This document shows positions 23,117 through 36,261 of a stretch of 64,000 bases of DNA, one piece after another. Numbering within the stretch: position 1 is the stretch's first letter; each line of letters starts with the position of its first letter. The translations under genes were made by a program, and so were the position numbers. The stretch spans positions 1,922,001 to 1,986,000 of the forward strand of contig CM062198.1 of assembly GCA_031216445.1 (NCBI GenBank), read 5' to 3'. Below the pieces are notes generated by a model that saw nothing but the letters and a program-made list of their open reading frames with translations, was not told the origin of the DNA and did not search any database. This DNA comes from Lateolabrax maculatus. Lineage: Eukaryota; Chordata; Actinopteri; Acropomatiformes; Lateolabracidae.

Positions 23117-26100
23117 ATGGCCGCCCTGCGGGCAGCAAAGCAGGCTTTGAGGAAGGAGATCAAGCGACGGGTCGCGGCGTTGAGCGACGAGGAGAAACAC
23201 CGGCAGTCTGTCGCCGTCTCCCGGCAGGTAGGGGACAGCAGTGGCCGGGAGGGCTTCATGCTGCACAGCATGTAACAGCATGACAGGGATCAGATAAAGG
23301 ACGTTAACTCCGTTACTTTGACTCTGACCGAGACCTTATTCTCTCACGTTGCTTTACTCCCGTACACCAGTATAATAGACAGCCACACACTGAGCTCTGC
23401 TCCCAGCTTCAGATGTTGTCTCTACATGTTTGGGTCAGTTGGACAGATTTAGATGTCTGAGGTTCCTTTTTAATAAAACTTATAGTTAGGGCTGGTTCAG
23501 GTGAGTCCTGAACCAGCCCTTAGTTATGCTGTTATAGGCTTAGACTGTGGGGGATTTCCCATGATGCACTGAGCTTCTCTCTCCTCCTCTCCCTCTCTAG
23601 CCGTACGCATTCCTATCCCACTAATACACGTTACTAACTCCACCTCGTCCGAGTAGTTTTTGTGCTTTCTGTGTTTTTTCGCCTTCTCTCTTTCTGCAGG
23701 TATTTCTGCCTCTGGAGCTGTAGATTCTGGATCTGTGACTGCCGGCCGTCTACTGCCCCCATGTTCCTGCTACACACTCACTGCTGCAGTTGTTATTATT
23801 ATTAGTCTGATTTGTTGTCTGTCCTCCTGTTCTGTCTCCCCTCTCCCCCTCTCTCCTCCCCTTTCAACCCAACTCGGTCGATGCAGATGGCCGCCCACCC
23901 AGAGCCTGGTTCTGCTCGAGGTTTCTACCTGTTAAAAGAGAGTTTTTCCTCACTACTGTCACCAAGTGCTTGCTCATGGTGGGAAGTGTTGGGTCTCTGT
24001 AAATAATATTTTAAAGAGTATGGTCTAGACCTACTTTATGTGAAAAGCGTCTTGAGATAACTTTTGTTATGATTTGGTGCTATAAAAATAAAATTGACTT
24101 GACTTGACTTAACTGTGATACAAAGATGAAACCATGATGTCAATCCTGACATCAGAAAAGTCCATTAAAGGATGCTTCCACTTTATTACAACGTCAGTCT
24201 TATTTCTGTAGTCTGGTGACTGAGATGAGGGAAGAAACATGGCTACTGTAGGTGGACGCATATTTTTCCTTTTTGATCGACTAATTGATTAAATGGCTGC
24301 TCGTTTACGCTGGTATGTTAGTATATTAGTACATTGCGTCACTGAGGAGAAAGTGTGATGTTATTTACACACAAGAACAAAGCTTTGAAGGGTATTTATT
24401 CTTTCTCTTCCTCTGCATTTTCCTTTAGCTGTTCAGACACCCCAAGTATGTGTCCTGTGAGCGGATTGCAGTGTTTCTCAGCATGGACGATGAAGTGCGC
24501 ACTGAGGAAATCATCAAAGACGTGTTTAAATGCGGTAAAAGCTGCTTCATTCCCAGATATGAAAGCAGTTGCAGCCATATGGACATGATGAAGCTACACA
24601 GCCTGCAAGACATGGAGACACTGCCTCTGACTTCCTGGAACATTCGGCAGCCCGCTGAGGAAGACAACAGCAGAGAGGAAGCCCTGTCTGCAGGTGAGGC
24701 CGCACACACACACACACCCATCAGCTGTATTTATTATTATTATTAGGGCCCGAGCGCCAAACTGGCGCGAAGCCCTATTGAAATGCAAGGAATTATTATT
24801 ATTATTATTATTATTATTTTTTGTCCAAATGAATTCCATTTTTGAGGGACTTAACATGCATGAAAAGTCATGAAACTTTGCACATGCTTCAGAACTGGTG
24901 AAAAATTTGATATTTTAATGGTCTTGGATATGGGCGAAGAAAAATGGCTCTATAGCGCTCCCTACAGGGTCGCTAAAACTAAGCCCCTCACATTGGTTTG
25001 ACCTACACGCATGAAATTTGGTAGGCACATGTAACATACCAAGACTCACAGAAAAGTCTCTTGGTGACATGATCTGAGCGCAACAGGAAGTCGGCCATTT
25101 TGAATTTAATGTCATAATTTTGTGTGTTTTCGGCTATTTGGGGGGGTCATATTTTAACGAACTAGTCATAGGCAATGAATCAGAACAACTTCAAATTTGG
25201 TCTGTGACATCTAAAGGCCTTTGTGAGCAAACGATACTCGGCTCCTCCACAAAACTTTAACGGCGTGGCCGTGGCGGCCTGGAGAATTTGGCGGCGTGGA
25301 GAATTTCGATGCTTCGCCATCAAACAGGAAGTTGCTATATCTCCTCTGTACATTATCCAATCCGCTCCAAACTTCTCATGTTTGATAAGAGTCCCGCCTT
25401 GAACACATCTATATGTTGATATTGAGTCATCGTCAGAGCGCCACCTAGTGGCAACAGGAAATGACACGTTTTATACTTTAACAACCTGGTCCTACAAAAT
25501 TCATCAGAACGTCATCAAATTTGGTCAGTGACATCTTACGACCTTGGTGATCAAACGATACTCGGGTTTTACACAAAACTTTAACATCGTGGCGATGGCG
25601 AGCGTCCGTTTTTGATGGTTCGCCATAAAACAGGAAGTTGCTGTAGATCCTATACACATTGTCCAATCTGCCTCAAACTTCTCACGTTTGATAAGAGTCC
25701 CTCCCTGAACACATCTATGTGTCAATATTGAAACATAGTCAGAGCGCCACCTAGTGGCAACAGGAAATAACATGTTGTATAGTTTGATGTAGTCCTCCTA
25801 GCAGGTTAACCCGATCCACTTCAAATTTGGCAAACAAACACTCTAAACATTGATGATGCAAAATACTGAAGATCGTGAGCTTTCATCAAACGCTGTTGCC
25901 ATGGCAACACTTTGCTCGCCATGAAAGAGGAAGTTGCAATAACATCACCGTACACTGTCCTATCTGCTCCAAATTTCACATGCTTGATCAGACTCCTAGC
26001 CTGAACCCATCTGAACACCAATTAGGCATCATAGTCAATGCGCCACCTACTGGCAACAGGAAGTAAGCCTCATGTGGCAATCTTCATCCGATTTACATCA

Positions 26101-28805
26101 AATTTACACGGTGTGCTCCGCACATGATGGGCGTCCAGTCACAAGGCCGCGGCCTCGACACACCCCGACGTGCACACGGGAACGAGGGCCCGATCATCGC
26201 TGCTTGCAGCTTTAATTATTGTTATTATTATTATTGTTAAGTATATTTATGGATTTCCAATGGGTCAGAACAATAACCCTCTAGACCCCATATCGCCCTC
26301 GAGTGCCTGTTCTATATCTCACTATAGTGCCCGAGAACACCCTTCATTTTAAAGTTGTTTTTAGTGTATCAAAAACATAAAATAAAGTCATGAGCTTTGT
26401 GCTGTAGATACTTTACGTTGTCACAGATGAATCGGAACAGGAAATATACACCGTAACGTTGAGATCTGAGTTTTTCGTGGGTTTCCACTTGGTTTCCACC
26501 TGTAGATCTAAAAAACAATGGCTCTGCGGACTGAACATCCTCGTCTTTATTATAATCTTATGGAAGCCGTAACATCATGTTCTGAGAGAGATCCTGACCC
26601 ACTGTGCATCGTGGGAAAGCGACAAAGACTTGTCACTACAACAGCAGGACCTACCTTGCTCTCGCTGCCGGAGACGGACGTGGTTTTACACATAGGCTAT
26701 AAATTTAGTGAGGTTTTTTTATAAGTTGCCAAAGACACAACCTACCACATAACTGCTGTTTGTTAAAATAGCTATATAAGACAGTTTTAGTGCTATTTGT
26801 TGTTTTTTTTTGGGGTGTTTTTTTTAATTGCGTTGAATCAAACCAGGTCTAAAAAGTTTTTTTAAAAATGAGAACACCTTGTGACTGTCGATTTCTTTCA
26901 GTTTCTGAGATAGAGCTATTTGTTTGGATTGAGTAGAAAAATGCTAATTTAAGTGAGAATTCTCAGTGAACTGCAGCAACATTCTAAAGAATAGAGGGTT
27001 AAGGATGGAAGAGCATGATACAAACATGTACCTTCTTTACCAACTGACCTATTCTACACACACACATCAAGAAAGTAAATAAATTATATAAAACCGAGAT
27101 AAAACACCAGGACAGAAGGTTTACACAGTTAGGTATAATGATGGGACAATGGTGTATTAAAGAAGACCTACATGGAAATGTACATTGAGATCTCATATCA
27201 TGCTAGTCCATAGAAACAACTCCAGTATAGTCCAGAAAGCGGCCCCAAATATGAAAAAAGTTAAATTGATTGTCCTTATAGCTTCTAAAGGGATAAGTTC
27301 CTTAACGCTGGGGACAGAGTCTGAAATCCCCTGAAGAAGAACACATCTCCCTGCACTGAAAAGAAGCAACCTAAGCAGCTTCAGTGGAGAGGGGCTGAGC
27401 TTCAGTACTGCTGACTGTATTCACAAAATGCAGACAATAGGTTGAAGGGACAGTTTTTTTGTTAAATATAGTATCAATTTCTTACATGCTTTGACCCAGA
27501 AACATAAACCTCCAGTAGTTTTACTATTAGGATTAAACTTGTGAGGTTTCACCAGGTCATTTGCAGCCTGTGCCTTAACCTTGAATGCAACTCCCTGGCT
27601 TTGTCAGTAAATAAGTAACCTGAAGAGCTTGACCAAACACTGTCCCACTCATCATCCGGGATGCTTCACCAAAGTCAGCTTCCCAGAGATATTTGACATG
27701 AGCCGTGCGTTCATTGTTTGGGATTGACAGGGCTCCATAAACCCTGCTGAGAAGCTTTCTGGTGTCAGGATTTAGAATAGCACAGCCGAAAGAGAAAACC
27801 CCTTTGCAGAAGTGATAATACTGTGTATTTGCAAATATTTGAAACCGTTATTCTAAGGATGAACGTACCTCTCTGAGCTGATCAAAAGACATCTCAGTGC
27901 CACCCGTCAGCCAGTCGGCCAGTCTTATATCAGCTGTATTTCTGACAAGTCTGTCTCCTTATGGAACAGGACACAATGAGAGTCACCAGCAGATAGAGCT
28001 GTTGTTCCTCTAAAGAGGGTTACCCACGGTCTTCAAGGGAATACCTGAGTGCATGGCCACTCATCTGTACGGATGTTCATCTGACCTCTGCATTTACCAT
28101 AATATCATGTTTCTGTGTGAGATTCCACTGGAGGATCAAGTTTGATCATGGTAACCACAAATCTAATGCCTGACACCATTTCTCAATATCTAAAAGACCA
28201 ATATTAAAAGGCAGCTGAACTTCTGATGTTGGCCTCGTATATTTAGATTTGCTTTGGCTGAATCCAAATTGGCATGAAATGTCTTTACTATACTGCTTTC
28301 TGACAGGGGCCGTTATGTCATTAGACCTGCTGGTGAGAAACAATCAGGGGATCACTAGTCTGGAGACACAGGTCTACACCAAATGGGAACCCATCAAATA
28401 GTCGTTGAGATACTTAATCAAAGTGGTGGATTTGGATCCTGTGGAGAGCGGTAGTCCTAAAACAGCAGCACAATGTCTGCAGCAGGGCTGATACATGACT
28501 CTGCAGTTTCACTCAGCCAACCTATAACACAATCTTTGTTTTGTCTGGTGAAGTAACACTATCTGCTCCCATATTCAGGAGGTTTAGACCTGATTCTGAT
28601 GCCAGGCCTCGGATTTGACCGGTCGGGGAAGCGTCTGGGACGAGGGAGGGGCTTCTATGACACCTACTTGGAACGCTGCATCAGACACCCCAAAGGAAAG
28701 CCCTACACCATCGCCTTGGCCTTCAAAGAGCAGCTGTGTCAGGAAATCCCTGTGGACCACAATGACGTGCTCATAGATGAAGTCCTGTGTGAGGGCGACA
28801 AGTAG
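23117..28805 (+). CDS. mthfs: 5-formyltetrahydrofolate cyclo-ligase, complete 3-exon gene
   Basis: The enzyme uses ATP to turn 5-formyltetrahydrofolate (folinic acid) into 5,10-methenyltetrahydrofolate, returning this folate to one-carbon metabolism. Exons are 23117-23227, 24429-24693 and 28579-28805; junctions are GT..AG and in frame, giving 200 residues against about 203 in human. Exon 1 gives MAALRAAKQALRKEIKRRV, the N-terminal basic helix of the family. Exon 2 carries FLSMDDEVRTEEIIKDVF and CFIPRY. Exon 3 carries the nucleotide- and folate-binding signature PGLGFDRSGKRLGRGRGFYD, then LAFKEQ and the family ending DEVL. The start is the first ATG after a GC-rich stretch and matches the expected N-terminus. 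Intron 1 holds a LINE tail and intron 2 a 1.5-kb tandem repeat; neither touches an exon. No inactivating change is visible. Confidence 0.96.
23463..24110 (+). mobile_element. 5'-truncated LINE 3' end in MTHFS intron 1
   Basis: The segment matches the 3' UTR of the LINE family (compare 275-862 and 58960-59589) and ends in AAAATTGACTTGACTTGACTT. Only the last few codons of the reverse transcriptase remain. Confidence 0.85.
24744..26216. repeat. Teleost GGGCCCGA-bounded repeat with three tandem units, in MTHFS intron 2
   Basis: The segment begins AGGGCCCGAGCGCC within TTATTA-rich sequence and ends GAGGGCCCGATCATCGCTGC then TTGCAGCTTTAATT. Inside are three diverged units about 300 bases long, each with a GGAAGTTGC block (near 25325, 25631, 25929) followed by a GCGCCACCTA-TGGCAACAGGAA block. 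An (ATT)n run lies at 24791-24820. Its mobilising enzyme and class are unknown to me. Minus-strand ORFs recur in the units but look like a by-product of the repetition. Confidence 0.65.
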
Positions 28806-28995
28806 CTCAGAACTGGCTTTGTTCCGTCCCCGCAGTCAGCCAGCGGTTTACCCTGGCTTGTCAAAGTATCGTCTGTTGTGGCATTTTACAGGATAAGCTA
28901 GTAATTTAATGGCTGTGTTTATTTGTGTGGAAGGTTAACCAGTAAATCCTTCAAATTAACAACATCATTACATGAATTACATGAAAAGAAGTGCA

Positions 28996-29001
28996 AATAA
29001 A
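28996..29001 (+). terminator. Polyadenylation signal of MTHFS
   Basis: AATAAA lies 190 bases after the MTHFS TAG stop and is followed within 40 bases by GTGTTTTAATTT, a usable downstream element. Confidence 0.65.
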
Positions 29002-32000
29002 GCTGTATTGGAAAATGTACAGTGTTTTAATTTACCTCTAAATGTCTGATGGACCCCTGTTGAACATCATGATTGAGTCACATGGTGACAACTAAACCGT
29101 CTCCATGACAACTGAGCAAACAACATCCACTGACAATACAATGCAGATGAAAGCTTGGGAAAACTTTTGAAAGTGGACTTTGAGTCAAGATTATTTTTTA
29201 CTAATTAGCTAATTGATATCTCGTTCCTTCTACTGAAATACTTCAAGTCTCCCTTCACTTTAAAAGCTGTTTTGTCTAGTTATTTCACTTGATCGTAATT
29301 CACTGTGCAGAATGATGACTGTGCTCACATTGATCATATTTATTCTAGTTTAACACTTTTACAAGATCACATCAGGGTCCAACATGCCACTTACACAGAC
29401 ATTATGTTCAGTAGTTAAATTTACCAAATTAAAAGTATTTGCATATTCATAGATTCCAGATGTGGAAAAACCAAATTAGTCACAAATTATTATCAAAGCA
29501 TTTTTATGTAAAAGTCCACTCTATCTTGTTAAGCAGGACTTAACCAGGCTCACTGCCGCAGCTCCCAGCATGAACTAACTGTTTGAAAGTAGCTCAGGAT
29601 GACATGGGTCTCTGAAGCTAACTGTTGCTTGGAATAATAGTTTTTATCTTTAAGAAAATAAATAAGTCATGCTGATGTCATGTTTGTCTTGTCTTTCATG
29701 TTTTCTGATGTTCACCCCCTCAGAGGCTGTAATGCAGAATATAATACCATATCACATACCAAAATATCACGGGAGATCACTGACACATGCTACACACGCT
29801 CCCTACAGGATGAGTCCTTTCCATTCTGGACAGTTTATTAATAACACCAAGGAGCTGTGTTTTCTGTGTCTTGTTCAGCACAGTTAAAAGTCAGAGATGC
29901 TGATCCCTCTTAGTCATTACAAAATAACTCTGAAGGAATTTTCCTTTTTGTATGTTAAAAGTAACTAAAGATAGTGCTTCACAGGTCAGGTCAACTGCCT
30001 GTCTCTGTTCTTTCCTTGTTTGGATCTGATATCCAATAAAGTCATCACACATGCCAGGCTGAGTTAGGAAAAACCCTATTTGGATATAGCAGAACTTAAC
30101 AGTTCTGGGGAAGGTTCAATACTGAGCTTCAGGACACCATCTTCAGATTTGGGTAGCAGCACGCTATGATTCACACGTGGTGTTTCCCTTTTCTCCTCGA
30201 TCAAGCTCCAATAAATATTCCTGTGTAAGACATCCAGGTCTCCTGAAACTTCTTTTTAGAATGAACCAGCTCTAAGATTTCCTTTACAATGGCTAAATAA
30301 GTTGCAAAATGAGCAGCAAATGTATCTAGGTGTTGGCATTATTCATTATTTGTACAAGCAGTTTTTTGTTCTTTTACTATTAATATGATACATTCTCAAA
30401 TGTTAAGGGAAAGCAAACATTTCCTCTTGCTCTTCCTCATGCCAGAGGACAGATATTTAGAACCCTTTCTAGGGCTTATTCTAAGAACTACGGGACGTCT
30501 GCTAAACTTTATGGAGTTCAGTCAAGATAAAAAGCTGTTTGGGAAAATACCAGGGCAATTATAGTTCACTGCCACACATTCTCCAAACTTCAGATTGTAT
30601 GAACATGAATACATTCAACATATGTTTATTCTCAGTCCACTTTAAACGGCACTGATGGTGAGACACTAAGTTAAGGCTTACCAATACTGTATGGATGTGT
30701 GTAACAGACTTTAGCTGGAAATAAGTCAGACAAAGAAAAAGAAACTATTTAGTTTGTTGAAAATATGTCATGGTTATTATTTTAAATGGTAAAGTGGAGA
30801 CTCATCACTGCGCCCTATGTAGAGGAGCCAATAAGAGCCCATCCAGCAGAATACTTTCTCCTCTTTAATTTTGCTAATTTATTTAATAATGAAATTAAAT
30901 ATGTATACACCTGTGGGAAAAATAATATAGAATATGAATAATATATTTTTTAAAACTTTGAACAAAATGACTTCTCACAATGCATATTGCTGTGAAAATG
31001 AGCAATGACATGGCATGTGGGACGAGTGAATTTTATTTATAAAGGGTCTTTTGTGATATGTCTGTGACATGTCTTTATGCAACAGTTTCTTTAACATGGA
31101 AAACAGTAAAAGCAACCTTGACACGCATACTTGTGAAGCTTTTCCATATATTGATATACATATTGATCCGGCCATGTTTCCTCTGCTGTTCTCGCGCAAC
31201 CGAGGCGGCTATGTGTCCTGTATGGGTGGCTGGGATTCCCGGTGATCGTTGCTGCCTTTCACAACCAACTTTCTCCTTTAACTGCGCTCCCTCTCAGCTC
31301 CACCATCTGCCTTTCACCTGCATTGTCCATGTTTTCTCTGTCACTGGGCACTGACTCAACATTGTGTTGATGTGATGACTGGCAGAGATCATACCATCAT
31401 ATTAAAAGCAGGCAGGGGGGGCTGACGGTCTACAGTTCTGAGTGACTGTAGCTTAATTTTGCATCCTGGCAGGCCAGTCTGAGCCTGTTTGGTTCACACC
31501 TTATGACCTTTAGTCATTTGCCCAGAGAACAGTTTCAACCAACGTTTAGTGAGAAGAACTCCAGTGTGATCCATGTGTGTCACATACAAACAAACCCTAG
31601 ACATGTCCTGGCTTTGACTCACTCAACAGTCTCACTCACCAAACAACCCATCACATACTGTCCAGCTGACTTGTGAAACCCAAAAGCCAGTAGAGGAACT
31701 ACCTGCTGGGTACTGCTATTGCACTGAGTCATTTCCATCATTGAATAATTTACTGAACATTGACCTGGTGATCAATCTTAGTGTTTCAGTCATGAATGTG
31801 TCTGAGTTCATAGCTGCAGGGGCTAACTTTGTGTAATGAATATTAATGATACATCACAGATTATGTTAATGTATCATTTTCTAACAGCACCAGCGGGGAC
31901 TTTACATGTTCTATTGAACACACATGAAAGTTGAAACTGGCTCTGTCAAAAATGAAAACCCCACAACTGTATTAATGTTCTGTGGTGTGTGCAAGACTAC

Positions 32001-32272
32001 AGGGATAGGACCCAAATACAGACTGAGGTAAAGTTCAGGCATTTATGAACTAATGCAGCTACAGAAGCTTACAGAGTCACAAGGCCAGCAAGGTTCAAAA
32101 CCAGGAAGGCAGTCCAGACAGCAAACAAATCCAAAGGGGCAGGCAGGAAATCCAGAATATCAGGTTCAAAATCAGGTTCCAGGTCTGAGAAAACAAGGAG
32201 CAAAGTCTGAGGGCCACCACTTGATCAGGCACGGTACTTCACTTGAGTGACCGGGAGAAAAGCAAACTTGCT
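29002..32272. other. Intergenic DNA 3' of MTHFS, nothing recognised
   Basis: AT-rich sequence without a recognisable exon, RNA gene or clear mobile element. ORFs are short, low in complexity or cysteine-rich without family resemblance. Confidence 0.5.
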
Positions 32273-32512
32273 TCAAGTCAGGTCAAGTCAAGTCAATTTT
32301 ATTTGTATAGCACCAAATCATAACAAAAGTTATCTCAAGACGCTTTCACATAGAGTAGGTCTAGACCATACTCTTTAAAATATTATTTACAGAGACCCAA
32401 CAGTTCCCACCATGAGCAGCACTCATGCGACAGTGGCGAGGAAAAACTCCCTTTTAACAGGTAGAAACCTCGAGCAGAACTGGGCTCTGGGTGGGCGGCC
32501 ATCTGTATTGAC
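32273..32512 (-). mobile_element. 5'-truncated LINE tail
   Basis: On the minus strand it matches the last 240 bases of the LINE 3' UTR, from the GCCGCCCACCCAGAG block to the TTGACTTGAC tail. Confidence 0.85.
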
Positions 32513-32709
32513 CGAATGCAGTCCCATTGTTGTCTTAAGGGTCCATGTTGAATGTACTAGAGTACAGAGAGAGAGAGGGCATTATGAGAATGCAAAATCA
32601 TATTATATCTCTCTTTTATTTTTTTATTTTCTTTTGGCAAGAGAGAGACAACAGGAGATCAAAGTAACATTAGTTGTTGGGTGATGTGTTGATTTTGTGT
32701 GTGAATGAA

Positions 32710-32711
<2 letters not shown>

Positions 32712-32740
<29 letters not shown>
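32712..32740. repeat. (GT)n microsatellite
   Basis: An uninterrupted run of about 14 GT units. Confidence 0.9.
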
Positions 32741-33159
32741 CCCACACTGTCAGATTAGGAAGAAATCCATAAAGTGGGAGATAGGGAAAGGGAGAAAAGG
32801 TGGTAGTGAGCTAAGGGAGGAGCATGAGTATAATTCACATAATAGGAAAGCACTCAAAAATGACATGTTTCTTCTTATTCAATTATTGGAAGCAGTCACC
32901 TACTCTATGGACTTTGGCCTATAAGTAAGACAAGCTTTGTAAAGTGTGACAAAATAACCATGATGATGTCACAGTGATGTCATCATAGCTTGGACTACAC
33001 ATTAACAACAGAAACTTGAACTTTCATGTTGAAGTAGAATCCATCAACCTACTTCAACATTTAAATTAATCTATACAGGCTGTGGTTCATAATTAAATGT
33101 TACTGTGATTAATTATGAATCACAGGATTTCTTGAGTATGTAATGTAATGTATGCTTGT

Positions 33160-35692
33160 AGCTTTCGGAGTTCCACAATGTTCTGTGCTTGGACCACTTT
33201 TATTCACCTTATATATGCTTCCTTTAGCCAATATTATTAGGAAACACTCCATAAACTTTCACTGCTATGCAAGTGATACTCAGTTATATTTATCGATAGA
33301 GCCAGATGAAACCAATAAGATAGCCAAACTAGGCATTAAGGACATAAAAAACTGGATGATCTGCAATTTTCTGCTGTTAAACTCAGACATGAAGATATTG
33401 TTCTTGGCCCCAAACACCTGCGAGATGCACTATCTATAGATATAGTTACTCTAGATGGCATTGCCCTGGCCTCCAGCTCCACTGTAAGCAATCTAGGAGT
33501 ATCCTTTGATCAGGACATGTCCTTCAATGCCCATATAAAACAGACTTCAAAGACTGCCGTCTTCCACCTACGTAACATTATAAAAATCAGGCATATCCTG
33601 TCTCAAAAAGACACAGAAAAACTAGTCCATGCATTTGTTACTTCTAGATTGGATTATTGTAAATCTTTATCAGTTTAACATACAAGAAGGAAAATTCCTT
33701 CACAATCGGGCTGCCTCAATAGGTCCCTAAAGACTCTCCATGTGGTGATCTGTTCCTTTTTGTTTGTTGTCACGTTCTTGCCCCAATTATCTGTCACTGT
33801 TTTTCCATGTCTCCTCTTCTGCTCACTTCTCTGTTCCCCTGACTTGCCATCCCCTTACCTTCCACCAGATGCCCTCTGACTTTCCTTCCTTTCCCCATGA
33901 CCCGACTTCCCCATCACCTGACTGCCCACCCATCTACACACCTGTCTCCACTCATCTCTCTGCCTGTCAGCCACTCCTTCCTCATCAGTCCAACTCCCTT
34001 CACCTGTTCACTCACCAGGCACTCCGGCTTGTTCCTCTGGCTGCCCCTCAGCCGGTTCCTGCCCCTAACCTATTTCTGGGAACCCGCCTGGCCCTGGGAG
34101 GTCCTCGTAGCCACCAGACTGTCAGGCTTCTGGGAAGGAAACCCAGAGGTCATTCTGTTTCGGCATCGGGGGTCCCGCCCCAGCCGACGTCGCTCATGGT
34201 TGTGGGTTGGGGGTCTTAGCCGCCGTGGTGTGTGTTCCTGGGTTGGCCGTCCTGAAGGATGTTTCTGCTGTGGCTCTGCCCCCGAAGTCGGCAGCACCCG
34301 CTATGACTTCAACCGCTGTGGCTATGCCCCCCGAGTCAGCAGCGCCTCCCGAGTTTCTGGAGTATTCCTCCCCCCACCTCTCTGAGGCCGATCTCTGAGT
34401 ATTCTGCGGCCCCAGCGGCCGAGCCTCCTGGTTGGCCTCCAGAGGGGGTCCCTCTGGTCGGCCTCCAGAGCTCGTCTGCCCTCTGCTCCTGCTCCCCGGT
34501 TCCCTGCGCTCTGGCCGCCCGCCCGAGCACTGTCTCCCTGGTTCCTTGCATTCTGACCATCAGTCAGGCCTCAGTAGGCCAGTGCTGTTCTCAGGCCGTC
34601 TGCCTGAGGCTTCCTGCTCGGCCTCCGCCCTGCCCCCAGGCCGTCCGCCTGAGGTTCCCTGCTTTTGCCCCCTATCCCTCCTCCGGAACCCCTCCACAGA
34701 CCAAGCTGGATGGAACATCTGGAATTGGTTCCTTAAAGGGGGGGTTCTGTCATGATCTGTTCCTTTTTGTTTGTTGTCACGTTCTTGCCCCAAGTATCTG
34801 TAACTGTTTTTCCCTGTCTCCACTTCTGCTCACCTATCTGTTCCTCTGACCTGCCATCCCCTTACCTTCCACCAGACGCCCTCTGACTTTCCTTCCTTTC
34901 CCCATCACCTGACTGCTTCACCTGTTCACTCACCTGCTTGATCATTAGTCACTTATATATACCGGTCTACTTTTTTTGTTTAGTTGTCAGATCCATGTTT
35001 CTTGTTGCTTGTTTCGTTTCTGGATACCCTGCTACCTGATTATTCACCTGCCTGCTTTGGACTTATCTTGGAATACCATGCTACCTGTTTATTCACCTGC
35101 GGCTTTGGACTTATCTTTTGTAATTGAAAGGTGAAAAAACTCTTCATACCATATCTGCTGGTCTCCTCTCGCGATTGGGTCCTACCCCTGCCAACCCGCT
35201 ACCCCCCGTGACACTCCAGCTGATCCAGAATGTGTACTGACAAGAACTAGCAAAAGTAAACATATTTCTCCGATTTTAGCTTCTCTGCACTGGCTCCCTG
35301 TAAAATCCAGAATATAACTTAAAATCCTCCTCCTCACCTACAAAGCTCTTAATGGTCAGGCACCATTATATCTTAAAGAGCTCATAGTACCCTATTACCC
35401 AACTAGAGCACTACGCTCACAGAATGCAGGGTTCCTTGTGGTTCCTACAGTCTCTAAAGGTAGAAGCAGGCTCAGGAGGGCCCTGAACCATCCCTTAGTT
35501 ATGCTGCTATAGGCTTAGACTGTCGAGGGATTTCCCATGATGCACTGAGCTTCTCTCTCCCCCTCTCCCTCTCCCTCTGTACGCATTCTTATCCCACTAA
35601 TACATGTTACTAACTCCACCTCTTCCTGGTAGTTTTTGTGCTTCTTCACTTTCTCACTTCCTGCAGGTATTTCTGCCTCTGGAGCTGTAGAG
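33160..35692 (+). mobile_element. LINE fragment split by an LTR element
   Basis: Positions 33160-33740 and 35219-35692 are the two halves of one LINE copy. The first half encodes part of the reverse transcriptase (VLGPLLFTLYMLPLANII), but the catalytic YADD motif reads YASD, so the metal-binding aspartate is lost. The second half gives the C-terminal thumb region and the start of the 3' UTR, then stops at about 35692 before the family tail. The interruption is the LTR element at 33741-35213. Confidence 0.85.
33741..35213 (+). mobile_element. Deleted LTR retrotransposon inserted in the LINE
   Basis: A complete 3' LTR (34748-35213, TGTCATGATCTG to CGTGACA) is preceded by a purine tract AAAGGGGGGG. 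A partial 5' LTR starts at 33741 (TGTGGTGATCTG) and follows the 3' LTR for about 280 bases to near 34020. The interval has C-rich proline-coding sequence of the kind that closes some Ty3-type pol genes, but no enzyme domain. The 5-base duplication CTCCA flanks the element at 33736-33740 and 35214-35218. A deletion from mid-5' LTR into the 3' part of the internal region explains the structure. Confidence 0.82.
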
Positions 35693-36261
35693 TATGGAAA
35701 GAAACATGAGCACTCCGATGATCAGACAGGTTGCACACAAACCTTCAGGTTACACACATTTTCCTGTGCAATGAGGGTTTATTAGCGACATTTCACCTGT
35801 GCCAAATGAAGATAAACTGTTGGCACGTTCCCAGTCTGTCTGATGGTCTGACTGCTATTGTTACTGTTGTAGAGATGTCCCCGTCATCTCGGCAATTACT
35901 TTGGTCAGTATAATGTTATGATGACTGATACAAATGATGGACTTAATTATAAAAATAAGAGTCAAGTCATAAAAAAAAGAATCACCATATAATGGCAGCT
36001 TTGGCCCTGCACGTATACAGTTTAATCAGCAGTATATATGTGCATATCATGTAAGTTATTGTTATTGCATTGTGGAAAGCCTCCAAATTACTTCAGTCTT
36101 CAATCCAAATCTATCACTGAGGCCTTCAGACTCTGCAGTGCTGGAACTCTAATCTGCAGTTGTCCTAACTGAAAAAAAGTGTTTGAAACTGATTGAACCA
36201 GAAGTTCATGGCTTCCATTTACTGCAAAGTAATGACTGCGTTCAAACTGAACTCTTTTGCT

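Noticed and set aside
25180..26021. Three similar minus-strand ORFs with a shared VATRWRSD-like start
   Set aside because: They follow the tandem units of the repeat in MTHFS intron 2. Similarity comes from DNA-level repetition, with no known domain and no evidence of selection.
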